Positions 38,615 through 48,510 of a stretch of 64,000 nt of DNA are shown here, piece by piece. The position numbers were made by a program, and so were the translations under genes. This DNA comes from Sphaerolaimus hirsutus (taxonomy: Eukaryota > Nematoda > Chromadorea > Monhysterida > Sphaerolaimidae). How positions within the stretch are numbered: position 1 is the first letter of the stretch; every line of letters starts with the position of its first letter. The notes below the pieces were generated by a model, which searched no databases, was not told where the DNA came from, and saw only the letters and a list, made by a program, of their open reading frames with translations. The stretch covers positions 24,653,792 through 24,717,791 of the forward strand of contig OZ038456.1 in assembly GCA_964036195.1 (NCBI GenBank). Reading direction: 5' to 3'.

Positions 38615-41600
38615 AATCTCTTTGCTGGCAGTAGGACAGGACTGACGAGTCCCATTGGATCAAAACATCCCGCAGTCACTTTTGCAACTGTCCTTTTCGT
38701 GGGAAGTTTGATTTTTTGGTCAGTTTCTGATAATTGTGACAGCTGAACTGTCTTTGGCGTTTTCAGCCACATCTGGTCGCTTTCAGTGTCCCATTTCATT
38801 CCTAGGACTGTTGTGACAATTTCCTTGGCCACATCTGACTCTGCCAATTGCCAAGTAAAGCTCTTATTGTTGCTGTTCCATTCTCTCAGATTCATCTGTG
38901 CCTCTGTGAACAGCACTTTGGATTCCTGATACAATTCGATTGCTTTCTGCTCTGTGTCCACACTGAGGATCAAATTATCCACATACAGATTTTCATCGAT
39001 CAATTTTGCATTTTCTGTGCCAGCTTGATTCAGGTGGTATCTGACTGTCAGCGCCAGCAGCGCTGGGCTGCAGATTATACCAAATGGTACTCTGGCAAAT
39101 CTGTAAATCTGAATGTTGTCCTCCATGGATGGTTTCGTGGGATCCTTGTACCACAGAAATCTTGTCACATCTCTGTCACTGTCCTGCAGACTAATCTGCA
39201 GAAACGCTTTCTCTATGTCTGCGACCAGGGTGATTCCATGCAACCGGAATCGCATCAGCATCCCTACCAGCTGTGGTAGTATCACTGGACCGCGGTACAT
39301 GCACTCATTCAAGCTTGGCATGCCTGGCGGTTTCGCTGAGGCATCATATACCTCTCTGACCTTTGTGGTAGTTTTCTCTGGCGTTATCACTGGTTGATGA
39401 GGCAATATATGGAACATTCTGCCATCCATAATATCCTCTTGGACTTTCTCAATCACTCTTTGCTCCTCTTGTGCTTTCATGATTGCCTGAATTTTCTCCA
39501 GTAATTCTGGGTCTCTCTTGAGCCTGTTGGTGAGGTATCTGAACCTCTTGAACGCCATTGCTTTGTTATCTGGGAGTTCATGCAAATTCGGTTTGTACAT
39601 GAACTTTACAGAGTACCGTCCATCTGGGTTTCTCTGTACACTCTCATTGAATTGCTTTATGGCCTCATCATCCTCGACGAGGTCTGGCTGGTCCATTATG
39701 CCAATGGTATCCAGTCTATCCATGTCTTTGACATTTGGTACAGGAGCAATTGACAATGGTGCTTCCTCGTACCACTTTTCTCTCTGAATTTGATGCACAA
39801 TTGTGTTGACCACCACCGGATATGCACCATCTGTGGTCCATTGATTTCTGTTGCTCGTCAGCTGCCCACCTCCCATCAGCAATCCCAATTCTGATGGAAT
39901 GACATACAATCCTGACGGAAGTCTGGTGGTGCTGGTGTTTCTGGACATCAAGTCCCAGAAATAATTCAAGCCTACTATAATGTCTGGCTTGAACTTGCAC
40001 TCTGTCCCTTTTTCCTTGGGAATTCTGTCTGCAAAGTAACTCTCATTCGGGAAGTACTTCTGCAGGTACTTTTCGTCCTGTTCTGACACAGGCACTTTGA
40101 CTTGTTCTGTGGTCAACGTCGGGACCACATCAGCCACCATATCAACTTTCTGGCCATTTCTGAGCCGCATTCTGAATTCCACTTGCTGTACTACTTTATA
40201 GTGCGGCTTTTCATTTCCGAATGTGTACACCTGGATGTGGTGTTCACCTGTACTCTTCAAATTGAGTTTCTTGGCCACTTTCTCTGACATGTACGTTCCT
40301 TGGGATCCTGTGTCCAGGAACGCTTGAATCTGTAGTGGTGGCTGTTCAGGCTCCATCTCTGTATCCATTTCTGAAGCCTCAATCACGGTTCTGGCTGTCA
40401 TCAGCATTGACATATTCCTGTTTACTGACAGGTTCACTGACGTATTCTGTTGCTTTGTATTTGGTTCTGTAACCACTGTGATGGATATGGTCTCTGTCTC
40501 TACCATTTCTGGTCCAGCTTCTTCCACAGTGACACAATTCACTGTGGTCTTTCTCTGTTGGTTCTGTGCTGGTCGACCGGCCGTCGGCACAGACTTTTTG
40601 CCATTGTTTGCTGATTGCTGGCCATTCTGTTGACCATTCGCTCTGAATGCTGGAATTTGCCGTCCAGCGTTTCCATTGCTATTGTCACCAAATTTCTCTG
40701 GGCACACCGCAGTGTGGTGCCTATTGGACTTGCAATAGAAGCAACTTCTTGTAAATTGACATTGATTCATGTAATGCCCTTTCTGCAGGCATCTCAGGCA
40801 TCGCTCTGCCTTTGACAAAATCACTCTCCTTTCTCTGGCAGTTTTGAACTTTGGACACTTATCATTGAAGTGTAATTGCTGTGTGTCATTGCAGAACACA
40901 CACGGCCTCCCAGGATTCATGAATCCAGCCTGTGGTGCATTCTGACCATTCTGGATCACAGACATGCTCCCTGTGCTGGTCCTTGGGTTCTCTGGCCCTC
41001 TGAATCGATTCCCATTGCCTTGGAACCTATTATTGAATTGCTGTGCGCGTGGATTATTCCCGAATCCCTGGCGCGATTGCTGAACTGGTGCCTCAGTTTG
41101 CTGTGCGTGCTGTACAGCCTCACTGAGCGCTAGCTGCTTGCCAAACAGCTTTCTGAATATCTCCACCGTCAAGGCTTCCTCAGTTCCCTGTTCCTTCTGG
41201 ATTTCTCTGAGAACCTCGGGTGGCACTTTCTGTTGCAGCTGGCTCAACAGCATTGGATGCTCCACTGATTCTCCCAGTGACTCCAACTGCTGGAGCAGCC
41301 TTTCAATTGCATCAAACAAAATTCTCATATCCTGACAGGTATTCCTGGCCTGTCGCAACTTCATGATATTACTCATCAGCGTGTTTCTGACCACAACTGG
41401 CTGGTCATATCTCTTCTTGAGCATTGCAATTGCGGGTGCATAATTCTCTGCGGTCACACTCAATCCACTGATCATGCCAAATGCTGAGCCTTTCAGCAAG
41501 CTCCTCAAGTATGATAACTTGGAAATGTCCTCCAAATCTGTCCGATTGTGGATGTGGGATTCGAACATTTGCCACCATGATCGAAATTTGACAATTTCCC

Positions 41601-42012
41601 CAGTAAACTGTTCCACTTCCAGTTTCTGTAATTTGACGCTCTTTGCTGTGGTTGCATTGGCTGAACTGGCCCCTGGAGCAGCTCCCTGAGCTGTCAAAGC
41701 CATCTGGGCAGCCATCTGCTGTATGAATGCTGTATTGACTTCATACATGGTATTTCCGCTCTGTTGCTGGATCATGTCTTGCAACTCTTTGATGTACACA
41801 TTCATGGCTGCAACTTTCTGTGTCACCAAATCTGACATGTTTGCATACTCATCATATGCATCTTGGTACATCTTCTGTTCTTGTTCCATCTGATCGGGTT
41901 CGTCAATGTCTTTGACGACATCCCTCCATGCGTCAAATTGAGTTCTCACAGCAGTCATTGCACTCTCCAATTTTGCACCCTCATGTTTGATTGATGCAAT
42001 CACTCTTCTCAT
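38527..42012 (-). CDS. Element 2 Gag-protease-RT polyprotein
   Basis: 1161 codons from ATG at 42012. Gag: coiled-coil-prone N-terminus, capsid-like region (about 120-300, e.g. KFRSWWQMFESHIHNRTDL), CCHC knuckles (CLRCLQKGHYMNQC and CFYCKSNRHHTAVC, about 372-431). Protease AFLDTGSQGTYMS near 567. RT with VREVYDASAK, RFARVPFGIICSPALL and YVDN near 1010, ending in the thumb (CFDPMGLVSPVLL). Just after, a single-base slip in an AAAG run (about 38616-38622) sends this frame into a short tail stopping at 38527, while RNase H continues in the next frame. Element 1 is continuous there, so the shift is a mutation. Confidence 0.93.
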   Translation of the reverse strand: MRRVIASIKHEGAKLESAMTAVRTQFDAWRDVVKDIDEPDQMEQEQKMYQDAYDEYANMSDLVTQKVAAMNVYIKELQDMIQQQSGNTMYEVNTAFIQQMAAQMALTAQGAAPGASSANATTAKSVKLQKLEVEQFTGEIVKFRSWWQMFESHIHNRTDLEDISKLSYLRSLLKGSAFGMISGLSVTAENYAPAIAMLKKRYDQPVVVRNTLMSNIMKLRQARNTCQDMRILFDAIERLLQQLESLGESVEHPMLLSQLQQKVPPEVLREIQKEQGTEEALTVEIFRKLFGKQLALSEAVQHAQQTEAPVQQSRQGFGNNPRAQQFNNRFQGNGNRFRGPENPRTSTGSMSVIQNGQNAPQAGFMNPGRPCVFCNDTQQLHFNDKCPKFKTARERRVILSKAERCLRCLQKGHYMNQCQFTRSCFYCKSNRHHTAVCPEKFGDNSNGNAGRQIPAFRANGQQNGQQSANNGKKSVPTAGRPAQNQQRKTTVNCVTVEEAGPEMVETETISITVVTEPNTKQQNTSVNLSVNRNMSMLMTARTVIEASEMDTEMEPEQPPLQIQAFLDTGSQGTYMSEKVAKKLNLKSTGEHHIQVYTFGNEKPHYKVVQQVEFRMRLRNGQKVDMVADVVPTLTTEQVKVPVSEQDEKYLQKYFPNESYFADRIPKEKGTECKFKPDIIVGLNYFWDLMSRNTSTTRLPSGLYVIPSELGLLMGGGQLTSNRNQWTTDGAYPVVVNTIVHQIQREKWYEEAPLSIAPVPNVKDMDRLDTIGIMDQPDLVEDDEAIKQFNESVQRNPDGRYSVKFMYKPNLHELPDNKAMAFKRFRYLTNRLKRDPELLEKIQAIMKAQEEQRVIEKVQEDIMDGRMFHILPHQPVITPEKTTTKVREVYDASAKPPGMPSLNECMYRGPVILPQLVGMLMRFRLHGITLVADIEKAFLQISLQDSDRDVTRFLWYKDPTKPSMEDNIQIYRFARVPFGIICSPALLALTVRYHLNQAGTENAKLIDENLYVDNLILSVDTEQKAIELYQESKVLFTEAQMNLREWNSNNKSFTWQLAESDVAKEIVTTVLGMKWDTESDQMWLKTPKTVQLSQLSETDQKIKLPTKRTVAKVTAGCFDPMGLVSPVLLPAKRFCRCYGIQDQVPKSGILPCLRNRQQFGSN

Positions 42013-43361
42013 TTCTGTTCTCTTCTCATCCTTTGATGCTTCCGCAAATATCTCTGGGTCATATTTAGCATATTATCTTGCCAATCTGCTGTCCACCCTG
42101 TGCTTTGCCAGCCCCAGGGTCTTTCTGATGTGACCCGTTGGTGAAACCATTCTTGCTGATGAATTTTCCTTCACTGTTTCTCTTTATAGTGCGTCTCCTG
42201 TGACGCTTGTGACGCTTCTCTGCGTCTTTCTGTGTAGTGCTCTGTGCACCACGGATTTGTTGTGCCACGCACAATACCAATGCAGTCCTACAGGCCCCTG
42301 ACGTGTTTTATCACGCGTTGACCTCTACTGCACTAGCACCAGGTGTGTTCCTAAAGCCCCTGACGTGATTGTTTACACGCGTTGACTTCAACACACTGGT
42401 CAAATCCACCTGGACAATAAACAAGTTCTTTGCCCAGCAGTGTGCGCCCAAAGAGGGTCCGTACACACTCTTCCTGAGCGCTCTGGCGCTCTTTCTGGCA
42501 CGCCTGTGTGCCCCGTGACCACGCCGGCCACTTGCTTTCCTGAGCGGCTCCTGTGCCGCTGTGCGCAGTGCTGCGCTTGCCGTGTCACCTGTGACACGTT
42601 TCTGTGCACTCTGGTGCACTTTCTGATTCTGGGCAGTGCGCTGTACACTGCTCTGCAATTGCGCCTGTGCAATGCAGAATTCTGGCACTTTTGTGCTGTC
42701 TGATCTGATGGCACCGAGCAGGCACAGCGTGTATATTTGATGGGAGCTCCGCAAAGCCCCTACACGCTACCAAGTATCCTAATACTTGGATTTCAAATCC
42801 ACTCTCTGTCAGCTACAGCCCTCTGTCAGCTACAGCCCTTTGTACACTGATACCCCTACTTTTGCACTTCCGAGGTATGAGTCCACTCTTACCCAGTGGA
42901 GCGAGGGACCTCCACGAATGCCCAAAAAACAGCCCTTTGACTAGCGTGGCTCTGTGGCGATCCTGTCTCCATCAGGTCACCCTCCCTTGGCATAGGAAGG
43001 ACGTGCGAGCGGTCACTGGCGTCCGGATGTCCAGGAGTGTCCAGCGAAAGTTTGACCACCGTCCGACAATGACTCCTTGTCAAATGCCGGTGCTGCGCAG
43101 CGTCTAGCACCTTGCTAGAACACTGGTGAAAGCTGCCTGAAATCCTGACAGGCTTGTCAGAACTCCAGTGTCCTCCGCGCGTGAGCGTAGAACCGCTCCC
43201 AGGATGTAGACAGGAGTGCCGTGACTTTGGCACAATGCTGTCTGCAAATCAACAGCCAACGCTCTGCCAAGGCCAATTGATGTTCAGCAGGACTTTTGAA
43301 GTTCTGCCAACTGCCGCACAATGTCCGTTCCGGCTTGGTGATAGCACAATGTCATGCAATC
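42013..43361 (-). other. Element 2 leader between 5' LTR and gag
   Basis: About 1.35 kb, GC-richer than the LTR. Element 1 has no such leader. A short minus-strand frame (42065-42280) encodes a strongly basic peptide (KRHKRHRRRTIKRNS) that ends where the gag frame opens; it may be a frame-shifted extension of Gag. TGACGTG...TTTACACGCGTTGAC-type segments occur twice (42299-42330 and 42360-42390). No other domain is recognised. It may hold packaging or translation signals (inference only). Confidence 0.4.
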
Positions 43362-43379
43362 ACCCTGCTCGCTGCGCCA
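43362..43379 (-). promoter_or_regulatory. Element 2 primer-binding site
   Basis: The minus strand reads TGGCGCAGCGAGCAGGGT directly inside the 5' LTR. The first eight bases equal those of element 1's site, implying the same or a related tRNA primer ending CTGCGCCA. Confidence 0.75.
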
Positions 43380-44621
43380 TGTGATGAAGCCACCGAAGTC
43401 AGCGTCTTCTACCACCGAATCCAGCAGCTCCAAGACCGTAGTGAGAAACGGCCTTTAGAGTGGTTGATTTCCCGTTGTAGCCGAACGTCAACTTGTCGAC
43501 AGCCAAGTTGAGTTTATTTCGTAGTTGTGTGTTGAAAAAGGGGGTTCGAATTGTTCCAGGTACTTTATTTCGATCAGATACAGCGTGTTACAAAAGCGCA
43601 AAGTCTAGCGAGCTTCCTAATCGAAGTTTCTATCGCTAGCTTATTTTCGTTCAGTAGCTTGGGGTCCGCAGACTGAAGTAAAAACTTCCAAAGTAGCTAA
43701 GATACGGAAATCATGTATAGAAAAACAGCTACAGTAATTTCCTAATACAAATACACAAATAAGTCATAAATGCAACAAATAAACACATCTAGCCGAAACA
43801 GTTGCCTTATACTGCACGTGCATACATTCAAACAATTATGGTAAAGAAATACCAGGTACAAATTGGGCTAATGGAAAAACTTTTAATCTTGAGAGGCGCG
43901 AAGTCGGCAAACTCGGCCGATTTACTAATTTGCTTCAATTTGTCAGAAAACATTGACGCACATTGAAACTAATATAATAGGGTTCGAAAACTGTAAATAG
44001 TAGTGCAAATGTTCCTAATGACGTAAATAGAGCAAGGTATATTCAATATAATAATAACAATCACTTCCTGGAAACGTATATTTCATAATGGACAAATTGG
44101 GACTTACACAAGTAAATGGGTATAATAATTGAGCAGGGTTTGTAATAATTATGCCTACGCGAAGGGCTTCATAAATACGTACAGTAAATGCTTGTCGCAC
44201 ACAGGGCACTATTTCTCTATTAGGACGCTGGCCTAAGTAAATATGTAGCACATAAATATTTACAAGATTTGACTTTATCAACTTACAAGTAAACCATGTA
44301 AATGTATATATAATAATGATCATAAAATTATGGCGAGTTGAATGAGCCTAATTTCATATTAATACACCTAATAATAACTTATTTGACTTTTAAACCTAAA
44401 TATTTCTCATAAACATATTGATTACTCATAAAACACTTTCCTAATTAAATATTCTCCATGGATAAATAATATAGTGCAGGAAATATAATTTGATATTTTG
44501 CGTGGTAAATAAATATAGTGCATGAAAAGTAAAATAGTGCAAATAAGTAAATGTGCGAATATGAGCCTAATTATCAATTCTCTGTATTTCTTTATCCATT
44601 CATTTTGCCACGGTCAGCACA
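43380..44621 (-). repeat. Element 2 5' LTR
   Basis: 1242 bp, the same length as 32165-33406. It follows the minus-strand capsid sequence of element 3, which it interrupts. Confidence 0.95.
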
Positions 44622-44997
44622 TCCCTGATGTGATGGAAGTTAGCCGCCAGGTTAGCGTAGAGGTCAGTGATAGACTCTCCCAGCTTCGCCTTTGTGTTGT
44701 ACCACTCAGACACTGAGGTCATGTGGTGATCTAGCCGGTACAATCCAACAAGTTTGTCAATGACGTATAAAATGTTGTGCCGCTTCTCAATTCGAATTGC
44801 AATGAAGTGCTTGTATCACCTTTCAGACACTGCAAAAACACGCAGTTCCAGAACATTTGTTTGTGTGTTGTAGGCACCCCAAGGGCTTGTATGCACGTGT
44901 TGTCTAGCCAAAATTTAAATGGCCCAGCTGCGCAGGTGGGAGTGCCATTGAAGTGTGGCTGCTTGCTGGCTGCAGCTGCCACTTGCACAACCCCCAT
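44622..44997 (-). pseudogene. Element 3 Gag capsid fragment upstream of the element 2 insertion
   Basis: Minus-strand frame 44997-44731 (PFKFWLDNTCIQALG, FWNCVFLQCLKGD) has a capsid-like pattern. After a frame shift near 44770 the capsid continues as VSEWYNTKAKLGESITDLYA up to the insertion point at 44622. This GES..LY segment is typical of retrotransposon Gag. It joins in frame with 32164 leftward once element 2 and one 5-mer copy are removed. Confidence 0.65.
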
Positions 44998-45131
44998 TTA
45001 TCTCATGATGAAAGTTGTTTAAGTGCTGGCACCAGCGGCTGTAAGCCATCAGAGGATGAAACGGCAATATGATTGACGTAGGATGCAATATTGTGTATGA
45101 GTGGCAAGCACTCGGTGGTGGTCGCCGCTAG

Positions 45132-45827
45132 TCATTCCGCCGTGGTCCAGGTCCACGGGTCACCCATGGAACCTGTTGCTGTGCTTTGCGCTTGTGTGGC
45201 GGGTGCTGTGTGCCTTTGTTCAAATTGTTGCTGAAACTGCAGCATTTGCTTTCCCTGATCTTGAATCATACTTGCCAAACGGTTGTAGTCTGACATTCTG
45301 GTTGCTGCCAATGCACCGCTGTCACACCGTGACCTACTTTGGTTGGCGTGTGAATGATTTGAGCAATAGGGGACCCTCTTCCCCCCAAGGGGCGCAAAGG
45401 GCCCCTGAATTGTAGAATCGACCAGCAAATCATCCTCATCCGCAGAATCCTGAGGCTCCACAAATGGCACGCCCCCAGATGAGCTGTCATACACATCAAT
45501 AAATTGCAATAGTTTGCAAATGAGTGCTGGGTTAGCTAATTTTGTCAGCCTGGCACAAACTGGCCATTTGTCTTGCCACATCGCAATAAACATTATCAGC
45601 AAGTCTAACATTGCACAATGATTAAAATTGGCTGGGTTACTCAACTGTGCCACTAAATCGCGCAATTGAGAGGGTGTACATCCATCCTCTGGCTGACTTA
45701 GCACTGCAGCCCTGGTGATATGTGATGCAGCAGCGGCACTAGCGCCAACTTGTCCATTGCCGCCTGCGGCATCTGCATCGTCACCCACATTCGGGTCCAG
45801 ATGGTCACAACCACTACGTGTCGGCAT
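45132..45827 (-). pseudogene. Element 3 Gag N-terminal part
   Basis: ATG at 45827 (MPTRSGCDHLDPNVGDDADA) is the first in-frame ATG after a TAG near 45950. The protein has an Ala-rich head, a helical segment (LLIMFIAMWQDKWPVCARL), an acidic linker and a coiled-coil with QMLQFQQQFEQRH. It stops at 45132 before the capsid fragment, so the Gag is broken. It is matrix-like by position only. Confidence 0.5.
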
Positions 45828-46225
45828 TGTGATGATGCCTCGACTGCGGGCTGTTGTGTCACCCACAGTTGTGTGGCTGGCCGTTGAGTCACAGCTATTG
45901 CTACACAGCTCACCGCCAAGTTGCCGCTGTCGCCAGACCAATGTCCACTGCTACCCCTGAAGGGCTGCCCAGGTGTGAGTCACTGTCGCTCTGCTTGCAG
46001 TTGCCAGTTGTCACTGCTAAGTGCTGTGAATGGATGCTGCTGCACCCAGAAGTCGGCCAGCAAGAAAAAATAGTTGCAAAAACGCCTCAGTAGCCGACCT
46101 GAGTAGCCGACCTGAGTGGTGCTGGTTGAGCTAGTTGTGACAGGGTGAGTTGTTGTGAGCTATAGTTGGGCGTTGAAAGTAGCACATGTCGCACCAAAAT
46201 AATCATAGAGAATCCAGGAATGAAG

Positions 46226-46243
46226 CTCCCAGTACAATCACCA
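46226..46243 (-). promoter_or_regulatory. Element 3 primer-binding site
   Basis: The minus strand reads TGGTGATTGTACTGGGAG immediately after the 5' LTR CA end. It differs from the site in elements 1 and 2, so a different tRNA primes this element. Confidence 0.65.
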
Positions 46244-47028
46244 TGTTGTAAAAAGCATTGTGCCCTCTACTAGTTGTTTACGGGTTGAGTGTCAAATTGT
46301 TTTGACAAGTGGTTTAGTTTTGCTGGACAGAACTACTGAGCCCAAATTACACAGTCAAGTTCAATTTCCAGACCAAGTAGCAGTTTATTTACCGTATTTT
46401 CTTGAAATACCCCCCCCCCAGATTGAGTGTAAAGAGAACGTACATCACAAATACTGCAGTTGTGTTCTGCGTAGTGCAGAACACACGTTAAAACAATGTC
46501 GTAATCACGTTAGAACAGTGTTTATACCATCTACATACTACTATTAGTCTACAGGAGTCTATATTTACATGTCAGTTATTGATGCGTTTTTCTACCCCAG
46601 TGTACATCACAAACGACGATTTTGTACTAGGATTTGAAAAAATTTCTAGCGAAATAATAACCCCCCCTTCAAAATACCCCCCTCTCGGGACCACTACGAA
46701 ACAATCGCCCCCCAGGGGTTATTTCGAGGAAATACGGTAGTTAAATAGAGCACCGTGAATAGTTAGAGTAGTTTGACTTAACACAATAGAAAGTGCAAGT
46801 GACAAGACAGAACAAAAAGCTTTCTTAAATACCCCTGTGTGGGAACTGATAAAAGTGAGGTTGCACTGCAGAGATGCAAATGCATTATTGTGCCAAAGTT
46901 TGAATTAGACAAAGGGTGCATATGAGAACAGTAGTGCATTAGGCAAACAGTCCTCATAGATAACGTGTGCACTATGTAAATGTGTGTGCATAAGATAACT
47001 AGTGATATTGCATGTGTGCTACACAACA
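46244..47028 (-). repeat. Element 3 5' LTR, enlarged by a family A MITE
   Basis: It matches 28948-29373 in two blocks, 46244 to about 46389 and about 46740-47028. The block between is the family A element. Several substitutions separate the LTR copies, making element 3 older than its guest, element 2. Confidence 0.85.
46392..46737. mobile_element. Family A MITE in the 5' LTR of element 3
   Basis: Starts CCGTATTTTCTTGAAATACC and ends TATTTCGAGGAAATACGG, flanked by TA (46390-46391 and 46738-46739). The other LTR (around 29090) has the uninterrupted site, giving direct proof of mobility after element 3 inserted. Confidence 0.92.
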
Positions 47029-47032
47029 GTAA

Positions 47033-47229
47033 ATATACTGCGCGCGTGGCTGGAGGAAACTACAGCATGACGTCATTGCAAAAAAAAAATTGGTCAAAAT
47101 AAGAAGAAAACAACATTTCAGTGACATACATTTTTACATCTTCCTAGGTAAATATCAGAAAAAAATTACTTTCCCTGAGTAAAATCCCTGAGTAAAGATA
47201 CTGGTATTTATGTTTACCCACTTTTTAGG
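47033..47229. other. Intronic spacer
   Basis: No gene. The last part (AATCCCTGAGTAAAGATACTGG) continues on the far side of the 47230-48380 element, around 48400-48500, as part of an older AT-rich repeat with CCCTG.ACTCAGGG-type units. Confidence 0.4.
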
Positions 47230-48380
47230 CAGAGTTGTTAAAATACTGGTATTGTTGGAAAGTGTAGGTGTAATCTAGGGTGTCAAAGTTCCGTTTTCCG
47301 TTTTCTGTTTCCGTTTCCCGCAGGCAAATTTTTTTCCGTTTTCCATTCCGTTTTCCGGCTGCTGAATTTTTTTCCGTTTTCCGTTCCGTTTTTCAGCAAT
47401 TTTTTTTCTGGTTCCGTTGTTCCGGCTCATTTTCTGTTTTCCGGCTAAATTTTCAGTTTTTCCACCCTTTTTTCGTTTTCCACCTCAATTTCCATTTTTT
47501 CCGCCTTTTTTCCATTTTCCACCTCAATTTTCCATTTTTCCGCCTCATTTTACCTTTTTCTGGCTCAACTTTCGGTTTTCTGATCAGCCAAACTGGTAAA
47601 AATTCATGCAGATTGTCAATGATGTAAAAAAATTTCTGTTTCCAGCAAAAAAACTGCAAATTTTTTCCACTTCCAGCAAAATTTCAGAAAATTTAATCCA
47701 TTTTCCGGCAGAATTTCAGCAAGTTTTTCCATTTCCGTGCAAATTTGATTTTTCTGTTTCCGTTTTTCCGGCCTCTTTTTCCGTTTTCTGGCCGCTGAAT
47801 TCTTTTTTTCCGTTTCCTTTTTTGTTTTCCGCCAAGTGCAATTTGTTTCCGTTTTCCGTTCCGTTTTCCGCCTGCTGACATTTTTTTTCTGTTTCCGTTT
47901 CCGTTTTCTGTAAAAAACATTTTTGGACACCCTAGTGTAATCATAAATACATTTTCCAAATTCTGAGTATGGATAATGTAAGCGTAAGGTATTTTTAAAA
48001 TACCTAGGAAAGTGTAAAAAAAGTGTAAAACAAATTTTAAAGAGAGTGCCTTTGCTTTTGAGTATCGGACGACACCCTTCCTTTCACTTTTAGATGAATT
48101 TACTGATCATTTCCAATCATTTTTCACATTTTTCTCATCACACAATAACACAACAAATACACACTGTTCAACACCGGGGGTCTAGCAGGTGGATTGGGGG
48201 AAATTCCGTGAAACTGGCCTGTGTGAAATTCTTTTTACGCTTTTATTACACGGGTAATTTGACTGGGAAAGTGTAAAAAAAGTGTATGGGTATTTTATAA
48301 AAGTGTAAGCGTAAGTGTAAATATAAATACCCATTTACCCAGGTATGTCAGGTAGGTGTAAATACACTTTCGCAACTCTG
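47230..48380. mobile_element. Family C hAT-like MITE hosting a family D element
   Basis: Starts CAGAGTTGTTAAAATACTGG and ends CACTTTCGCAACTCTG. It is flanked by TTTTTAGG (47222-47229) and CTTTTAGG (48381-48388), matching at 7 of 8. A complete family D element occupies 47276-47934 with its own duplication. Without it, it is about the size of the other C copies. Confidence 0.88.
47276..47934. mobile_element. Family D hAT-like MITE (TTTTCCG arrays) nested in family C
   Basis: Starts TAGGGTGTCAAAGTTCCG and ends TTTTTGGACACCCTA, flanked by exact GTGTAATC at 47268-47275 and 47935-47942. Two arrays of TTTTCCGTTCCG and TTTCCACCTCAATTT units surround a short unique centre (CAGATTGTCAATGATG). Phe-rich frames here are array translations. 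Confidence 0.92.
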
Positions 48381-48510
48381 CTTTTAGGCAGCATAAAAGT
48401 AAATAAATGTTGCTTTACGTTCCCTGTACTCAGGGTTGAGTAAAAATAAAATACTTGACATTTACGTTTACTTTGAAAAAGTACTTTCAACAACTCTGAT
48501 TGATATTAAC

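Larger units (their letters stand above)
32165..44621 (-). mobile_element. Element 2: BEL/Pao LTR retrotransposon with envelope-like domain, nested in element 3
   Basis: LTRs of 1242 bp (TGTGATGAAG...GGTCAGCACA) at 32165-33406 and 43380-44621, differing at about 6 positions by eye. Flanking 5-mers TCTCT (32160-32164) and TCCCT (44622-44626) match at four of five. Across the insertion, one 5-mer copy restores the capsid frame of element 3. Coding runs on the minus strand in two long frames, 42012-38527 and 38614-33449, separated by a single frameshift. It is the most intact element of the window. Confidence 0.95.
28948..47028 (-). mobile_element. Element 3: LTR retroelement (Gag and DTG protease) hosting element 2 and others
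   Basis: LTRs TGTTGTAAA...ACACAACA at 28948-29373 and 46244-47028 (the right one enlarged by a MITE). Flanking 4-mers GTAA at 28944-28947 and 47029-47032 are identical. The primer-binding TGG (46243 leftward) directly abuts the 5' LTR, and a poly-G purine tract (complement of 29375-29389) abuts the 3' LTR. Without element 2 and the hAT-like element, about 4.3 kb remain, encoding Gag, a DTG protease and a basic C-terminus, but no RT or integrase. LTRs are clearly more diverged than those of elements 1 and 2. It lies in a candidate intron. Confidence 0.85.

Noticed and set aside
42440-42754. Opposing Cys/Arg-rich frames in the element 2 leader
   Set aside because: Overlapping frames on both strands arise from GTG/CAC-rich composition, with no recognisable domain; kept only as an unassigned leader.
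44015-44323. 102-codon frame nearly identical to one at 32800-33066
   Set aside because: It is LTR sequence of element 2 on both sides.
47280-47930. Phe/Pro-rich frames (FRFPFSVSV) resembling a low-complexity secreted protein
   Set aside because: They translate the TTTTCCG array of family D.
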